Part shown: positions 44,607 through 53,774 of the stretch, in pieces | Layout of the letters: every line of letters begins with the position of its first letter | Position numbering within the stretch: the stretch's first letter is position 1 | Assembly (NCBI GenBank): GCA_023383815.1 | Contig: JAHDYG010000015.1 | Coordinates: 36,443 to 100,442, forward strand | DNA from: Rhodocyclaceae bacterium | GTDB taxonomy: Bacteria > Pseudomonadota > Gammaproteobacteria > Burkholderiales > Rhodocyclaceae | DNA length: 64,000 nucleotides | Direction of reading: 5' to 3' | Program-made: the position numbers and the translations under genes | Notes under the pieces: model-generated | The model's input: only the letters and a program-made list of their open reading frames with translations | Told to the model about the DNA's origin: nothing | Database searches by the model: none

Positions 44607-45356
44607 ATGAGTTTTTCCCTGGAAGGGCAGCTTGCATTCGTTACTGGCGCCTCGCGCGGGATCGGACGCGCGGTTGCGATCGAGCTTGGTCGCGCGGGAG
44701 CCGCGGTCGTCGGTACCGCGACCTCCGAGGCGGGGGCGGGCGAGATTGCGAAGACGCTGGAAGCCGAAGGCATTCAGGGAGCCGGAGTTGCGCTCGACGT
44801 TACCGATGCAGTGGCCTGCGAGGCTGCGATCGCCAACGCAGAAAAGCGGTTCGGCCCGGTTGCGGTGCTGGTCAACAATGCCGGCATCACGCGCGACAAT
44901 CTGGCCTTGCGGATGAAGGACGAGGAGTGGGATGCGGTGCTCGACACCAACCTCAAGTCAGTGTTCAGGATGTCGCGGCTCGTGATGCGCGGCATGATGA
45001 AGGCGCGCAAGGGGCGCATCATCAACATCACCTCCGTCGTCGCCAGTTCCGGCAATCCAGGGCAGGCGAACTATGCGGCAGCCAAGGCCGGGGTGGAGGG
45101 CATGAGCCGGGCGCTGGCGCGGGAACTTGGTAGTCGCAACATCACGGTCAATTGCGTCGCGCCGGGTTTCATCGATACCGACATGACCCGTGCGTTGCCC
45201 GAGGCGGCCCGAAACGAACTGACCGGACAGATTGCGCTGGCCCGTCTTGGGCGGCCCGAAGAGATCGCTGCAGCCGTTCTGTTCCTGGCTTCACCGGCCG
45301 CTTCCTACGTTACCGGCACGACACTGCACGTCAACGGCGGCATGTACATGTCGTGA
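44607..45356 (+). CDS. fabG: 3-oxoacyl-ACP reductase
   Basis: This 249-aa short-chain dehydrogenase uses NADPH to reduce 3-oxoacyl-ACP. The cofactor loop TGASRGIG (residues 13-20), NNAG near 89, the catalytic Ser in ITSVVASSG and the YxxxK pair in ANYAAAKAG near 154 are all present. The ATG at 44607 follows GTGAGGATC after the fabD stop, five bases away. Confidence 0.97.
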   Translation: MSFSLEGQLAFVTGASRGIGRAVAIELGRAGAAVVGTATSEAGAGEIAKTLEAEGIQGAGVALDVTDAVACEAAIANAEKRFGPVAVLVNNAGITRDNLALRMKDEEWDAVLDTNLKSVFRMSRLVMRGMMKARKGRIINITSVVASSGNPGQANYAAAKAGVEGMSRALARELGSRNITVNCVAPGFIDTDMTRALPEAARNELTGQIALARLGRPEEIAAAVLFLASPAASYVTGTTLHVNGGMYMS

Positions 45357-45370
45357 CCCAGGGGTGGCTG

Positions 45371-45408
45371 GCCCGCGTTCGGATGCGATAGCAGTCGGCG
45401 GGCTTTTT
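45371..45408 (+). terminator. Hairpin plus T-run between fabG and acpP
   Basis: The arms GCCCGC (45371-45376) and GCGGGC (45398-45403) with a 21-base loop are followed by TTTTT (45404-45408). It directly abuts the extended -10 element of acpP. It could attenuate read-through from fabG so that acpP is mostly transcribed from its own promoter. Confidence 0.5.
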
Positions 45409-45416
45409 GGTAGAAT
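45408..45416 (+). promoter_or_regulatory. Extended -10 promoter of acpP
   Basis: TGGTAGAAT fits TGn plus TAGAAT. No good -35 is visible 17 bp upstream, as is common for extended -10 promoters. The start would be near 45423, giving a leader of about 40 bases with the strong GAAGGAG site of acpP. Confidence 0.5.
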
Positions 45417-45464
45417 ACGCCGGCTTTTTCAAACATCTCTATATTTCAGGGAAGGAGTCTCTTC

Positions 45465-45704
45465 ATGGAGAACATCGAACAGCGCGTCAAGAAGATCGTT
45501 GCTGAGCAACTTGGCGTGAACGAATCGGAGATCAAGAACGAGTCTTCGTTCGTCGATGATCTGGGTGCAGATTCGCTGGATACCGTCGAACTGGTGATGG
45601 CGCTGGAAGAAGAGTTCGAGTGCGAGATCCCGGACGAAGAAGCCGAAAAGATCACGACCGTCCAGCAGGCGATCGACTACGTCAACGCCCACCTCAAGAA
45701 GTAA
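45465..45704 (+). CDS. acpP: Acyl carrier protein
   Basis: This 79-aa acidic protein carries fatty-acyl chains on a phosphopantetheine arm attached to Ser in [11 protein letters not shown] (near residue 37). AcpS, encoded at 59915, would add the arm. A strong GAAGGAG ribosome site precedes the ATG. Its own candidate promoter and the hairpin before it suit the much higher ACP demand relative to the other Fab proteins. Confidence 0.98.
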   Translation: MENIEQRVKKIVAEQLGVNESEIKNESSFVDDLGADSLDTVELVMALEEEFECEIPDEEAEKITTVQQAIDYVNAHLKK

Positions 45705-45740
45705 GAAACCACCGCCTCAATCAAGTTGCCGGAGCGAACA

Positions 45741-46979
45741 TTGACCCGTCGCAGAGTCGTCATTACCGGTCTCGGGATCATCTCTCCCGTCGGAAATTCT
45801 GTAGCCGAAGCCTGGGACAATATTGTCAACGGACGTTCCGGCATCGGCGAGATCACCCGCTTTGATGCGTCTGCTTTCCCTGTGCGGATTGCGGGTGAAG
45901 TCAGGGGGTTCGACGTAAGCGCCTACCTGTCGCCGAAGGAAGCGCGCAGGATGGATGTCTTCATCCACTACGGTCTTGCGGCAGGCATTCAGGCCATTCG
46001 CGATTGTGGGCTCGAAGTCGGCCCTGGCAATGCGGAGCGGATCGGCGTGAATATCGGGTCGGGCATCGGCGGACTGCCGATGATCGAATCCACTCATGAC
46101 GAGTTCCTGCGCGCGGGGCATCGCAAGATCTCTCCGTTCTTCATTCCAGGAACCATCATCAACATGATCGCGGGCAATCTCTCGATCATGTTCGGTCTGA
46201 AGGGGCCTTGCCTTGCGATGGTGACTGCGTGCACGACGGCGACCCACTGCATCGGGGAGGCTGCGCGACTGATCGAGCGTGGCGACGTCGATGTGATGGT
46301 GGCCGGTGGGGCTGAGTCCACCGTCACACCGCTTGCCATCGGCGGGTTTGCAGCAGCCAAGGCGCTCTCGACCCGTAACGATGATCCGAAGACAGCGAGC
46401 CGTCCGTGGGACAAGGGGCGGGACGGGTTTGTGCTCGGCGAAGGTGCCGGGGTGCTCGTCCTGGAGGAATACGAGCATGCCCGGGCACGCGGCGCACGGA
46501 TCTATGCCGAGGTCGCAGGATACGGCATGAGCGCGGATGCCTTTCACATGACCGCGCCCTGCGAAGATGGTGAGGGGGCCGCGCGTTGCATGGCGGCTGC
46601 GCTGAAGGATGCCGGGATGGCCGCTGATGAGGTCGATTACCTGAATGCGCACGGTACGTCCACGCCACTTGGGGATGTTGCCGAAACGGTGGCCGTCAAG
46701 CGCTGTTTCGGGGTACATGCGAAGTCCCTGGTCGTCAATTCCACGAAGTCGATGACCGGACACCTGCTCGGGGCAGCGGGAGGTGTCGAGGCTGTGTTCT
46801 CGACTCTGGCGCTCCATCACCAGATCGCGCCTCCGACGATCAACCTCGTCGAGCAGGACGAGCAGTGCGATCTCGACTATGTCGCGAACGTCGCTCGTCC
46901 GATGAAGATTCGTGCCGCGCTGTCGAACTCGTTCGGATTCGGCGGGACGAACGGGACGCTCGCTTTCCGCCGGATCTGA
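45741..46979 (+). CDS. fabF: Beta-ketoacyl-ACP synthase II
   Basis: This 412-aa elongation condensing enzyme has the Cys-His-His triad: Cys in VTACTTATHC near residue 163, His in NAHGTSTPLGD near 303 and His in TGHLLGAAGG near 340. The TTG at 45741 gives MTRRRVVITGLGIISP, aligning with FabF N-termini, and has GGAG six bases upstream. A TTG five codons earlier (45726) is less well placed. No ATG is available. Confidence 0.95.
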   Translation: MTRRRVVITGLGIISPVGNSVAEAWDNIVNGRSGIGEITRFDASAFPVRIAGEVRGFDVSAYLSPKEARRMDVFIHYGLAAGIQAIRDCGLEVGPGNAERIGVNIGSGIGGLPMIESTHDEFLRAGHRKISPFFIPGTIINMIAGNLSIMFGLKGPCLAMVTACTTATHCIGEAARLIERGDVDVMVAGGAESTVTPLAIGGFAAAKALSTRNDDPKTASRPWDKGRDGFVLGEGAGVLVLEEYEHARARGARIYAEVAGYGMSADAFHMTAPCEDGEGAARCMAAALKDAGMAADEVDYLNAHGTSTPLGDVAETVAVKRCFGVHAKSLVVNSTKSMTGHLLGAAGGVEAVFSTLALHHQIAPPTINLVEQDEQCDLDYVANVARPMKIRAALSNSFGFGGTNGTLAFRRI

Positions 46980-46989
46980 AGGCGGCGCG

Positions 46990-47487
46990 GTGGATACCGC
47001 GCGGGGCCCCCTTCCGGTCGGCCCACAGGCAGCGGATTTCCGTCACCAGGAGTATTCGCTGAGGGCGTCTCGGCGGCTCATCTGGATGATCGCATCCGTG
47101 CATCTGCTTGCGGCCGGAATGGTGCTCGGTGTTTTCGGGACCGCTGGTCGCGGTGCATGGTTGGTCGCGCTGCCAGTGATCGCGCTGCTTCGGGCGATGC
47201 GTGTCGAGTTGCAACGCGGGCGCTCGAAAATGAATCTCTGTCCCGACGGACGAGTCTCGATTGAGGGCCCGGGAGGTGTGGTCTGGTCTTCGCTCGTGTC
47301 GGGGCACGTCGACCTCGGGTGGGCGGTCTGGGTGCACGGCTCGACTCCGCGACCTACATCCCGCAATCCGTTCTGTCCTTCCCTGATGCTTTTGCCAGAT
47401 CACTTCGTGCGCCGCAGTGACTGGCGCCTGCTCCGGGTCTGGCTTCGTCATCGGCCCGGAGCCACGATCAGTAGCGGCGACGCTTGA
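46990..47487 (+). CDS. YgfX-like (CptA family) small membrane protein
   Basis: This 165-aa protein has two close membrane segments (about residues 35-70: [20 protein letters not shown] and [12 protein letters not shown]). Its C-terminal half ends in the YgfX-type pattern [21 protein letters not shown]. YgfX (CptA) in E. coli is an inner-membrane toxin-like protein linked to SdhE, but betaproteobacteria carry YgfX-like genes between fabF and nadB or rpoE. The GTG at 46990 has AAGG eight bases upstream and lies ten bases after fabF. The last 20 bp overlap convergent nadB. Function here is unknown. Confidence 0.75.
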   Translation: MDTARGPLPVGPQAADFRHQEYSLRASRRLIWMIASVHLLAAGMVLGVFGTAGRGAWLVALPVIALLRAMRVELQRGRSKMNLCPDGRVSIEGPGGVVWSSLVSGHVDLGWAVWVHGSTPRPTSRNPFCPSLMLLPDHFVRRSDWRLLRVWLRHRPGATISSGDA

Positions 47488-49060
47488 GCGGGCGCAGTAT
47501 GGTGTTGCGGGGTCGGGGCAGGAGCCCGGGATGATCCCGTGAGGAATGCAGTCCGCGGCTTTCTTTCCGTCGCATCGCACAGCGGACGATCAGGTCGGCC
47601 GTCATGACGAGGTTGCGCAGTTCGATCAGATCGTTGCTGACGCGGAAGTTCGAATAGAACTCGTCGATCTCGCGATGCAACAGGCGGATGCGATGGCGTG
47701 CGCGTTGCAAGCGCTTGGTCGTTCGCACGATGCCGACATAGTCCCACATGAAGCGCCGCAGTTCGGCCCAGTTGTGCGAGATGACGACCTCCTCGTCTGC
47801 ATCCGTCACCCGGCTCTCATCCCACGCTGGAAGCTCGGGTAACGAACCGGCAGGCTTCGCGAGAATGTCCTGTGCTGCGGCTTCGCCGAACACGAGGCAC
47901 TCGAGCAGCGAGTTGCTGGCGAGGCGATTCGCGCCATGCAGCCCGGTGCAGGCCGATTCGCCGACGCAATAGAGCCCGGCCAGATCGGTGCGTGCCGCGA
48001 GGTCGGTCACGATGCCGCCGCAGGTATAGTGCGCCGCCGGAACGACCGGGATCGGCTCTCGTGCGATGTCGATGCCCAGTTCCAGGCAGCGCGCGTGTAT
48101 GTTGGGGAAGTGGGATCGCAGCCAGGCGGTGGACTTGTGGCTGATGTCGAGATAGACGCAGTCAAGGCCGCGTTTTTTCATCTCGAAGTCGATCGCACGG
48201 GCGACGATGTCCCGCGGTGCCAATTCAGCGCGGGAATCGTGATCCGGCATGAAGCGCGTGCCATCCGGCAGGCGCAGGATACCGCCTTCTCCGCGCACGG
48301 CCTCGCTGATCAGGAAGGATTTGGCTTGTGGGTGGTAGAGGCAGGTGGGGTGAAACTGGATGAACTCCATGTTCGCGATCCGGCACCCGGCACGCCACGC
48401 CATTGCGATGCCATCGCCGGTCGCGACATCCGGGTTGGTCGTATAGAGATACACTTTGCCGGCTCCGCCGGTTGCAAGCACAGTGCTGCGCGCTGCGATG
48501 GTCACGACGCGACCGTTTTCGATGTCCAGAACGTAGGCACCCAGGCAGCCGCGCGAGGTGTCCCCGATCTTGCTGCCGAGAATGAGGTCGATACCGATGT
48601 GATTCTCGAAGATCTCGATGTTCGGGTGTCCGCAGACCTGAGCCGTCAGCGTCGCCTGCACCGCCGCTCCGGTTGCGTCTGCTGCGTGTATGATGCGCCG
48701 ATGCGAATGGCCCCCCTCGCGCGTCAGGTGATATCCCATTGCAGATTGCTTCTCCCGGGTGAATGGGACGCCACGCTCGATCAGCCACTCGATGGCGCGC
48801 TTGCCATGTTCGACGACGAAGCGGGTTGCGGTCGGGTCGCAAAGGCCGGCTCCGGCGATGTAGGTGTCCTGGATATGCGCTTCGAGACTGTCGGTTGTAT
48901 CAAGAACGGCGGCGATTCCGCCCTGTGCCCAGGAGCTTGCGCTGTCGGCCAGTGAGCGTTTCGTGACAATGGCGACGCGAAGATGATCGGCAAGTCGCAG
49001 CGCAAGGGAAAGTCCAGCGGTTCCGCTTCCGAGGATCAGGACATCATGGTCTTTCTGCAC
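47468..49060 (-). CDS. nadB: L-aspartate oxidase
   Basis: This 530-aa flavoenzyme oxidises aspartate to iminoaspartate, the first step of NAD synthesis. FAD-binding motif [19 protein letters not shown] is at residues 7-25, [11 protein letters not shown] near 44 and the [12 protein letters not shown] loop near 116. The active-site region [13 protein letters not shown] is near 220 and [17 protein letters not shown] near 267. The GTG at 49060 aligns with family N-termini; an upstream ATG at 49105 lacks an SD. It is divergent from rpoE. Confidence 0.93.
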   Translation of the reverse strand: MQKDHDVLILGSGTAGLSLALRLADHLRVAIVTKRSLADSASSWAQGGIAAVLDTTDSLEAHIQDTYIAGAGLCDPTATRFVVEHGKRAIEWLIERGVPFTREKQSAMGYHLTREGGHSHRRIIHAADATGAAVQATLTAQVCGHPNIEIFENHIGIDLILGSKIGDTSRGCLGAYVLDIENGRVVTIAARSTVLATGGAGKVYLYTTNPDVATGDGIAMAWRAGCRIANMEFIQFHPTCLYHPQAKSFLISEAVRGEGGILRLPDGTRFMPDHDSRAELAPRDIVARAIDFEMKKRGLDCVYLDISHKSTAWLRSHFPNIHARCLELGIDIAREPIPVVPAAHYTCGGIVTDLAARTDLAGLYCVGESACTGLHGANRLASNSLLECLVFGEAAAQDILAKPAGSLPELPAWDESRVTDADEEVVISHNWAELRRFMWDYVGIVRTTKRLQRARHRIRLLHREIDEFYSNFRVSNDLIELRNLVMTADLIVRCAMRRKESRGLHSSRDHPGLLPRPRNTILRPLKRRRY

Positions 49061-49156
49061 GGTGAGGGCTCTCAGGCTCGATTCGGCCGGAGGATAGCAT
49101 GGCAAGGTGGGAAACCGGGATCACTACCGGCCAGGGGCATAACCCTTGCGGCGTAT

Positions 49157-49183
49157 GAACTATTGTCCAGCGCCCCTGTCTTC
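49157..49183 (+). promoter_or_regulatory. Candidate sigma-E type promoter upstream of rpoE
   Basis: GAACTA (49157-49162) followed after 16 bp by TCTTC (49179-49183) resembles the GAACTT-N16-TCTGA consensus of sigma-E promoters. Autoregulation of rpoE is general, so such a site is expected. The -10 match is partial. Confidence 0.4.
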
Positions 49184-49213
49184 TTACTAGCTTCGCCTTT
49201 GGGCGTCGGCGTT

Positions 49214-49242
49214 TTGCGGGACTCATGCCGGATCGCTATACT
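49214..49242 (+). promoter_or_regulatory. Candidate sigma-70 promoter of rpoE
   Basis: TTGCGG (49214-49219) and TATACT (49237-49242) are spaced by 17 bp, about 40 bp before the rpoE ATG. The -10 is good and the -35 half matches. It could provide basal expression next to the sigma-E type site further upstream. Confidence 0.55.
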
Positions 49243-49281
49243 GCTACGGTTTTGTGTCCAACCGAGAGAAACGACCCGTCC

Positions 49282-49881
49282 ATGAGCGATCGCGAGACTG
49301 ATCAACTGCTTGTTGAGCGCGTGCAGCGCGGTGACAAGGAAGCCTTCGGCTTGCTGGTTTCGAAGTACCAGCGGAAGCTGCACAGGCTGCTGTCCCGCCT
49401 GATCCGCGATTCGGCAGAGGTCGAGGATGTCGCACAGGAGACCTTCATCAAGGCCTATCGTGCGCTCGGATCGTTTCGAGGCGAGAGTGCTTTTTACACG
49501 TGGTTGTATCGGATCGGAGTCAATACCGCCAAGAACTATCTGGTGTCGCAGGGCAGACGGGCACCGACCTCGACAGGGTTCGATTCGACCGAGGCGGAGA
49601 GCTTCGAGGACGGAGAGCAACTGCGCGACATCAACACTCCGGAGCGTCTGCTGATGACGCGACAGATCGGTGATACGGTGGATCAGGCGATGGCCTTGCT
49701 GCCGGAGGAACTGAGGACGGCGATCATGCTTCGGGAACTCGAAGGACTGAGTTACGAGGAGATCGCAAGCATCATGGACTGCCCGATCGGGACAGTCCGC
49801 TCCCGGATCTTCCGGGCGCGAGAGGCGATTGCAGAAAGACTTCGGCCGTTGCTGGATACGGCTCCCGACAAACGTTGGTAG
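49282..49881 (+). CDS. rpoE: RNA polymerase sigma factor RpoE (AlgU type)
   Basis: This 199-aa ECF sigma factor is of the RpoE/AlgU group controlling envelope-stress genes. Region 2 (VEDVAQETFIKAYRAL near residue 50, then SAFYTWLYRIGVNTAKN) and region 4 (PEELRTAIMLRELEGLSYEE near 142 and CPIGTVRSRIFRAREAI near 168) are complete. The ATG at 49282 starts MSDRETDQLLVERVQRGD. It is followed by the anti-sigma gene rseA, 9 bp on, and the rest of the regulatory operon. Confidence 0.97.
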   Translation: MSDRETDQLLVERVQRGDKEAFGLLVSKYQRKLHRLLSRLIRDSAEVEDVAQETFIKAYRALGSFRGESAFYTWLYRIGVNTAKNYLVSQGRRAPTSTGFDSTEAESFEDGEQLRDINTPERLLMTRQIGDTVDQAMALLPEELRTAIMLRELEGLSYEEIASIMDCPIGTVRSRIFRAREAIAERLRPLLDTAPDKRW

Positions 49882-49890
49882 GTGGACCTC

Positions 49891-50439
49891 ATGAAAGAAC
49901 AACTTTCGGCCCTTCTGGATGGTGATCTCGATGACGATGCGGCGCAGCGGGTTCTGGACGGGCTTCGTGGCGACTCTTCTCAGCAGGAACGGTGGGATAC
50001 TTACTGCCTGATCGGAGACGCACTGCGTGGAACAGTCGGTGGTTCTTCCGTGTTTTCCGCGCAGGTGATGAGCAGGATCCGCAGCGAGCCGACGCTGCTC
50101 GCGCCCTCAGCGGTTGTCGCAGCCAGCGCGAGGCGTCGGCCGAAGGCGGGGCCGCGTTCGGCAATGGCGCTTGCCGCTTCGGTGATGGGGGTCGCGGCGG
50201 TGGGCTGGGTGGCCTATACGCTCTTTCCTGCAACGGGGGAGAGACTGTCCGTTGCATCGGTCTCGGCGGCTGCGGATCCTTCGGTGCGACCGGTTCGTGC
50301 GCTTGCGCAGGCCGAGCGTGACGATCCCCATCGCAAGTACGTGTTCGTCCATCAGGCCATGAACGGCGGCGGACCGATCTCGGGCGCCGTGCAGAATGTC
50401 CGTGTCGTATCCGGTGTCCGGGGAGATGCGCTTCGATGA
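49891..50439 (+). CDS. rseA: Anti-sigma-E factor RseA (MucA)
   Basis: This 182-aa inner-membrane anti-sigma factor has an N-terminal RseA domain (MKEQLSALLDGDLDDDAAQ, then WDTYCLIGDALRG near residue 47). A single TM near 90-108 (SVMGVAAVGWVAYTLF) and a periplasmic tail follow. It holds RpoE inactive until proteolysis. The ATG at 49891 is preferred over the GTG at 49882 because AGGTGG lies five bases upstream. The stop overlaps rseB. Confidence 0.93.
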   Translation: MKEQLSALLDGDLDDDAAQRVLDGLRGDSSQQERWDTYCLIGDALRGTVGGSSVFSAQVMSRIRSEPTLLAPSAVVAASARRRPKAGPRSAMALAASVMGVAAVGWVAYTLFPATGERLSVASVSAAADPSVRPVRALAQAERDDPHRKYVFVHQAMNGGGPISGAVQNVRVVSGVRGDALR

Positions 50440-51407
50440 GAAGGATGGCTGCAGCACTGTCCGTTTGCGCGCTCCTCTTCCAGACGGCGGCGCTGGCCGA
50501 CAGCGGTGGCGATCCCGTGTCGTGGCTGGGCAGGATTGCGAGTGCCGGCCAGCAACTGAACTACAGTGGTACCTTCATCTATCAGTCGGGCGGCAATCTG
50601 GAGACCTCGCGGATCACTCGTCTGGTCGATGCGAGCGGCGAACGCGAACGGCTTGAAGTGCTCGACGGCAGCCCGCGCGAGGTGATTCGCAACAACGCGG
50701 AAGTGCGCTGTGTCCTTCCGGATCAGCGGCTCGTGATCATGGATCGTTCGGGTACGGCGCGTTCCTTTCCTTCGCGTCTGCCTGGTTCGTATGCCAGCGT
50801 GGGGGAACACTACAGCGTTCGTGCGGGTGAGCCGGCCCGTGTCGCCGGGCTCGATACGCAGCTCATCATCCTCGAGCCTCGCGACGATCTTCGATATGGG
50901 CACATGCTGTGGGCCGATCTCGCCAGCGGGTTGCTGGTCAAGGCACGCATGGTCGGACCCGAGGGCGAGTTGATCGAGCAGTTCGCGTTCACCGATGTCA
51001 GGATCGGTGGGGAAATCGCGGCCGAAGCCCTCCAGCCGCGTTTCGAGGGTGGACAGGACTGGCGCGTGATCGATGTGCAAGGCGAAGTCGTGCGCGAGGA
51101 GGACAGTGATTGGGTCCTTGCGTCGCCGTTGCCGGGCTATTTGCTCAAATCGATCGTACGACGTCCGTTGGGCAATGAGCGAGGCGAGATTCTGCACATG
51201 GTCTATGGTGACGGACTGGCGGCGATATCGGTATTTGTCGAGCCGGTCGGTGCAGATCATCCGAGCCCTCCCGCAGAGGCCCTGCATTCGGGTGCGATCA
51301 ACATCTACAAGAGGCTGGTGAGTGGTCATCTCGTGACCGCACTCGGCGAGGCGCCGGCCCGCGCGGTCAGGATGCTTGGCGACGGAATCGAGCCGGTCAG
51401 GAAATGA
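50436..51407 (+). CDS. rseB: Periplasmic sigma-E regulator RseB (MucB)
   Basis: This 323-aa secreted protein has a signal peptide (MRRMAAALSVCALLFQTAALA) and the MucB/RseB domain, starting with SWLGRIASAGQQLNYSGTFI (near residue 29) and ending in the C-terminal HSGAINIYKRLVSGHLVTAL region. It shields RseA from proteolysis and responds to misfolded envelope components. Its ATG overlaps the rseA stop, and its stop overlaps the rseC start. Confidence 0.94.
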   Translation: MRRMAAALSVCALLFQTAALADSGGDPVSWLGRIASAGQQLNYSGTFIYQSGGNLETSRITRLVDASGERERLEVLDGSPREVIRNNAEVRCVLPDQRLVIMDRSGTARSFPSRLPGSYASVGEHYSVRAGEPARVAGLDTQLIILEPRDDLRYGHMLWADLASGLLVKARMVGPEGELIEQFAFTDVRIGGEIAAEALQPRFEGGQDWRVIDVQGEVVREEDSDWVLASPLPGYLLKSIVRRPLGNERGEILHMVYGDGLAAISVFVEPVGADHPSPPAEALHSGAINIYKRLVSGHLVTALGEAPARAVRMLGDGIEPVRK

Positions 51408-51877
51408 TCGAGACCAGGGCGGTCGTCATCGAGGCCGGGAACGGCGAGGCGCGGGTCCTGGTCCAGGATCGGCAGGGTGGCTGTGGCCGCTGCGACGAAC
51501 CCGGAGGGTGCCGATCGGTAAAGCTCGCCTACGCCCTGAAGGCGCCTGCCGAGATCTTTTCGGTGCCGGACCGGATCGGCGTGTCACCGGGCGATCAGGT
51601 CGTGCTGCGGATACCGGATCGGGCGCCACTGCTGGGTGCCATGCTCAGCTACGGCCTTGCAGTGGTGCTGATGCTCGGCGGAGCCGCGATCGGACACTTC
51701 TCGGCGACGGCCGGACAGGAGGATCTCGCGGCGGCCTTCGGTGCCGGGTTCGGGATCGTACTGACCGTGATCCTCAATCGCTCCCTGGCTCGGAGTCGTC
51801 GCTGGCGTGAAGGCTTGCGGATCGAAATGGCGCGAGGCGAACCGGAGTTCGATCCCTGCCGCGGAGCGCGGGGATGA
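51404..51877 (+). CDS. rseC: SoxR-reducing/sigma-E regulator RseC family protein
   Basis: This 157-aa inner-membrane protein has an N-terminal Cys-rich motif GGCGRCDEPGGCRS (near residue 26) and two TM segments (about 72-90 and 98-116: MLSYGLAVVLMLGGAAIGHF). RseC/MucC proteins are linked to sigma-E control and to SoxR reduction. Translational overlaps on both sides (ATGA) fix its place in the operon. Confidence 0.92.
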   Translation: MIETRAVVIEAGNGEARVLVQDRQGGCGRCDEPGGCRSVKLAYALKAPAEIFSVPDRIGVSPGDQVVLRIPDRAPLLGAMLSYGLAVVLMLGGAAIGHFSATAGQEDLAAAFGAGFGIVLTVILNRSLARSRRWREGLRIEMARGEPEFDPCRGARG

Positions 51878-53295
51878 ACGATTCGCGCAGTACGCTCCTG
51901 CGGATCGCACTCGTCCTTCTGGCCTGGCTTGCAGTGGGGATGCCGAGTCCCTCGGCCGCCCGATCCTTGCCTGAGTTTTCCGGACTGGTCGAGCGCAATG
52001 CTCCGACCGTCGTGAATATCAGCACCACGCAATCCCTGCCGGAGGAGTTGCTGTCCTTTCCCGGGTTCGATGAAAGCGACCCGATGTTCGATTGGTTCCG
52101 GCGTTTCATCCCACGGATGCCGGATTTTCCGCGCTTCAGTCCGGACGACCGTTCGCTTGGTTCGGGATTCATCATCAGTTCGGATGGGTACATCCTGACC
52201 AACGCGCACGTCGTCGCCGACGCCGAGGAGATCCTTGTCCGCCTGGCCGACAAGCGAGAATACCGGGCCGACCTGATCGGTGCGGATGTTCGTACCGATG
52301 TTGCCTTGATCAAGATCGAAGCCAGGGGGCTGCCGGCCGTTGTGCTTGGAGATCCGCATGCCCTCAAGGTCGGCGAGTGGGTGCTGGCGATCGGTTCGCC
52401 GTTCGGCTTCGATCATTCGGTCACGGCTGGCATCGTCAGCGCCAAGGGGCGCGCGCTTCCGGACGAGAACTTCGTGCCTTTCATTCAGACCGATGTCGCG
52501 ATCAATCCCGGGAATTCGGGTGGCCCCTTGTTCAATCTCAAGGGTGAGGTCGTCGGGATCAACTCGCAGATCTATAGCCAGACGGGTGGCTTCATGGGCC
52601 TGTCGTTCGCGATTCCGATCGATGTGGCGATGCAGGTTCAGTCGCAGTTGCGTGAGCGCGGGCGCGTCGAGCGGGGACGGATCGGGGTCTCCATACAAGA
52701 GGTGACCAAGGCGATCGCGGAGAGCTTCGGTCTGCCCGGAACCGAGGGGGCGCTTGTCAGCGCTGTCGAGCCCGATGGTCCGGCCGATCGTGCGGGCCTG
52801 ATGCCGGGCGACATCATCCTGGGGGTCGATGGGCGCAACGTGCCCGGTTCTGTGGAGTTGCCACGCATCGTGGCCCGGCTGCAGCCCGGTGTGACCGCAG
52901 CCTTGAGGATTCTGCGCAATGGCGAGATCCGCGAGATTGCGGTTGTCGTTGGCGAATGGGCCGAGGAAGGACGGATCTCCGGACGGATGCCTTCGAAGCC
53001 AGCAGCAAGAGCCAACCGGCTCGGACTGACCCTGGCTCCGGAGCGTCCGTCGGCCCGTGCACCCGCTCAGCCCTTGGGGTTGGTGGTCGAGAATGTCCAG
53101 GGCGCGGCGGCAAGGGGGGATGTGCGAAAGGCCGATGTCCTGTTGGCGATCGTGATCGACGGAAAACAGCATCGGCTCGATTCGGTCGCGACGTTCGACC
53201 GTCTGGCAGGTGGCTTGCGGGAAGGGCAGACGATCTCGCTGCTGATCCGCAGGGCCGGAGCGACGCTGTACGTGTCGGTGCGGGTAGGGGCATGA
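51874..53295 (+). CDS. mucD: DegP/HtrA-type periplasmic serine protease (MucD)
   Basis: This 473-aa envelope protease-chaperone has an N-terminal hydrophobic signal (ALVLLAWLAVGMPSPSAA) and a trypsin-like domain. The triad is His in TNAHVVADAEE near residue 113, Asp in RTDVALIKIEA near 143 and Ser in NPGNSGGPLFN near 217. Two PDZ domains follow, the second less conserved. It degrades misfolded periplasmic proteins and helps dampen sigma-E signalling. The start overlaps rseC and the end overlaps the glutaredoxin-like gene. Confidence 0.95.
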   Translation: MNDSRSTLLRIALVLLAWLAVGMPSPSAARSLPEFSGLVERNAPTVVNISTTQSLPEELLSFPGFDESDPMFDWFRRFIPRMPDFPRFSPDDRSLGSGFIISSDGYILTNAHVVADAEEILVRLADKREYRADLIGADVRTDVALIKIEARGLPAVVLGDPHALKVGEWVLAIGSPFGFDHSVTAGIVSAKGRALPDENFVPFIQTDVAINPGNSGGPLFNLKGEVVGINSQIYSQTGGFMGLSFAIPIDVAMQVQSQLRERGRVERGRIGVSIQEVTKAIAESFGLPGTEGALVSAVEPDGPADRAGLMPGDIILGVDGRNVPGSVELPRIVARLQPGVTAALRILRNGEIREIAVVVGEWAEEGRISGRMPSKPAARANRLGLTLAPERPSARAPAQPLGLVVENVQGAAARGDVRKADVLLAIVIDGKQHRLDSVATFDRLAGGLREGQTISLLIRRAGATLYVSVRVGA

Positions 53296-53543
53296 GTGGC
53301 GAACGTGTCCTGCAGGTCATGAGCCGGAACTGGTGCCATCTGTGCCATGAACTGATTGCGGCGCTTGAGCCGCTGGCGGCTGAGCTGGGATGGTCGGTAA
53401 GGGTCGTCGACGTCGATCAGGAGCCCGAACTCGAGGCGCGCTGGGATGAACTGGTGCCGGTCGTTCTGGCGGGCGACCGGATGCTCTGCCACTATCATCT
53501 GGATGAGGCCGCAGTGCGTGCTCATTGCGGCACTTTCGGTTAG
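53292..53543 (+). CDS. Glutaredoxin-like (thioredoxin-fold) small protein
   Basis: This 83-aa protein has the redox motif NWCHLCHEL near residue 14, then VRVVDVDQEPELEARWDELVP with the cis-Pro loop (VPVVL). These are hallmarks of the glutaredoxin/DUF836 family. Its start overlaps the mucD stop by four bases, so it is translated with the envelope-stress operon although it has no signal peptide. Electron donor and partner are unknown. Confidence 0.88.
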   Translation: MSGERVLQVMSRNWCHLCHELIAALEPLAAELGWSVRVVDVDQEPELEARWDELVPVVLAGDRMLCHYHLDEAAVRAHCGTFG

Positions 53544-53774
53544 AATCCGCCCCTTGGCCAGAGTCAAGCCCCGATCAACCCGGGTGCATGGCCGGGCGTC
53601 GTCCCGGATCAGCGGACGGTTCGTTTCTGCCAGTTTCGTTCCCTGAGCGCATCGATCGTTCGGCGCACGCGCGCAAGCACGTTTCGCCGAAGGCGTTCCA
53701 GATGATCTTCGGCGGGAAGGTCCGCCGATTCGACGTCAGCGCGTCCGGTTGCATGTGCCTTTATGTGCTGCCCC
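53544..53774. other. Gap upstream of lepA, no gene seen
   Basis: This 231-bp stretch between the glutaredoxin-like stop and lepA holds no plausible ORF. A TAGAAT overlaps the end of the preceding gene (53541-53546) and could be a -10 box, but it has no -35 partner. A short CCGGG/CCCGG hairpin lies around 53593-53608. The lepA ATG has no clear Shine-Dalgarno sequence. Confidence 0.4.

Noticed and set aside
49235..49261. Possible nadB promoter on the minus strand (TTGGAC and TATAGC)
   Set aside because: Spacing is 15 bp and the -10 is poor; it overlaps a better plus-strand promoter for rpoE.
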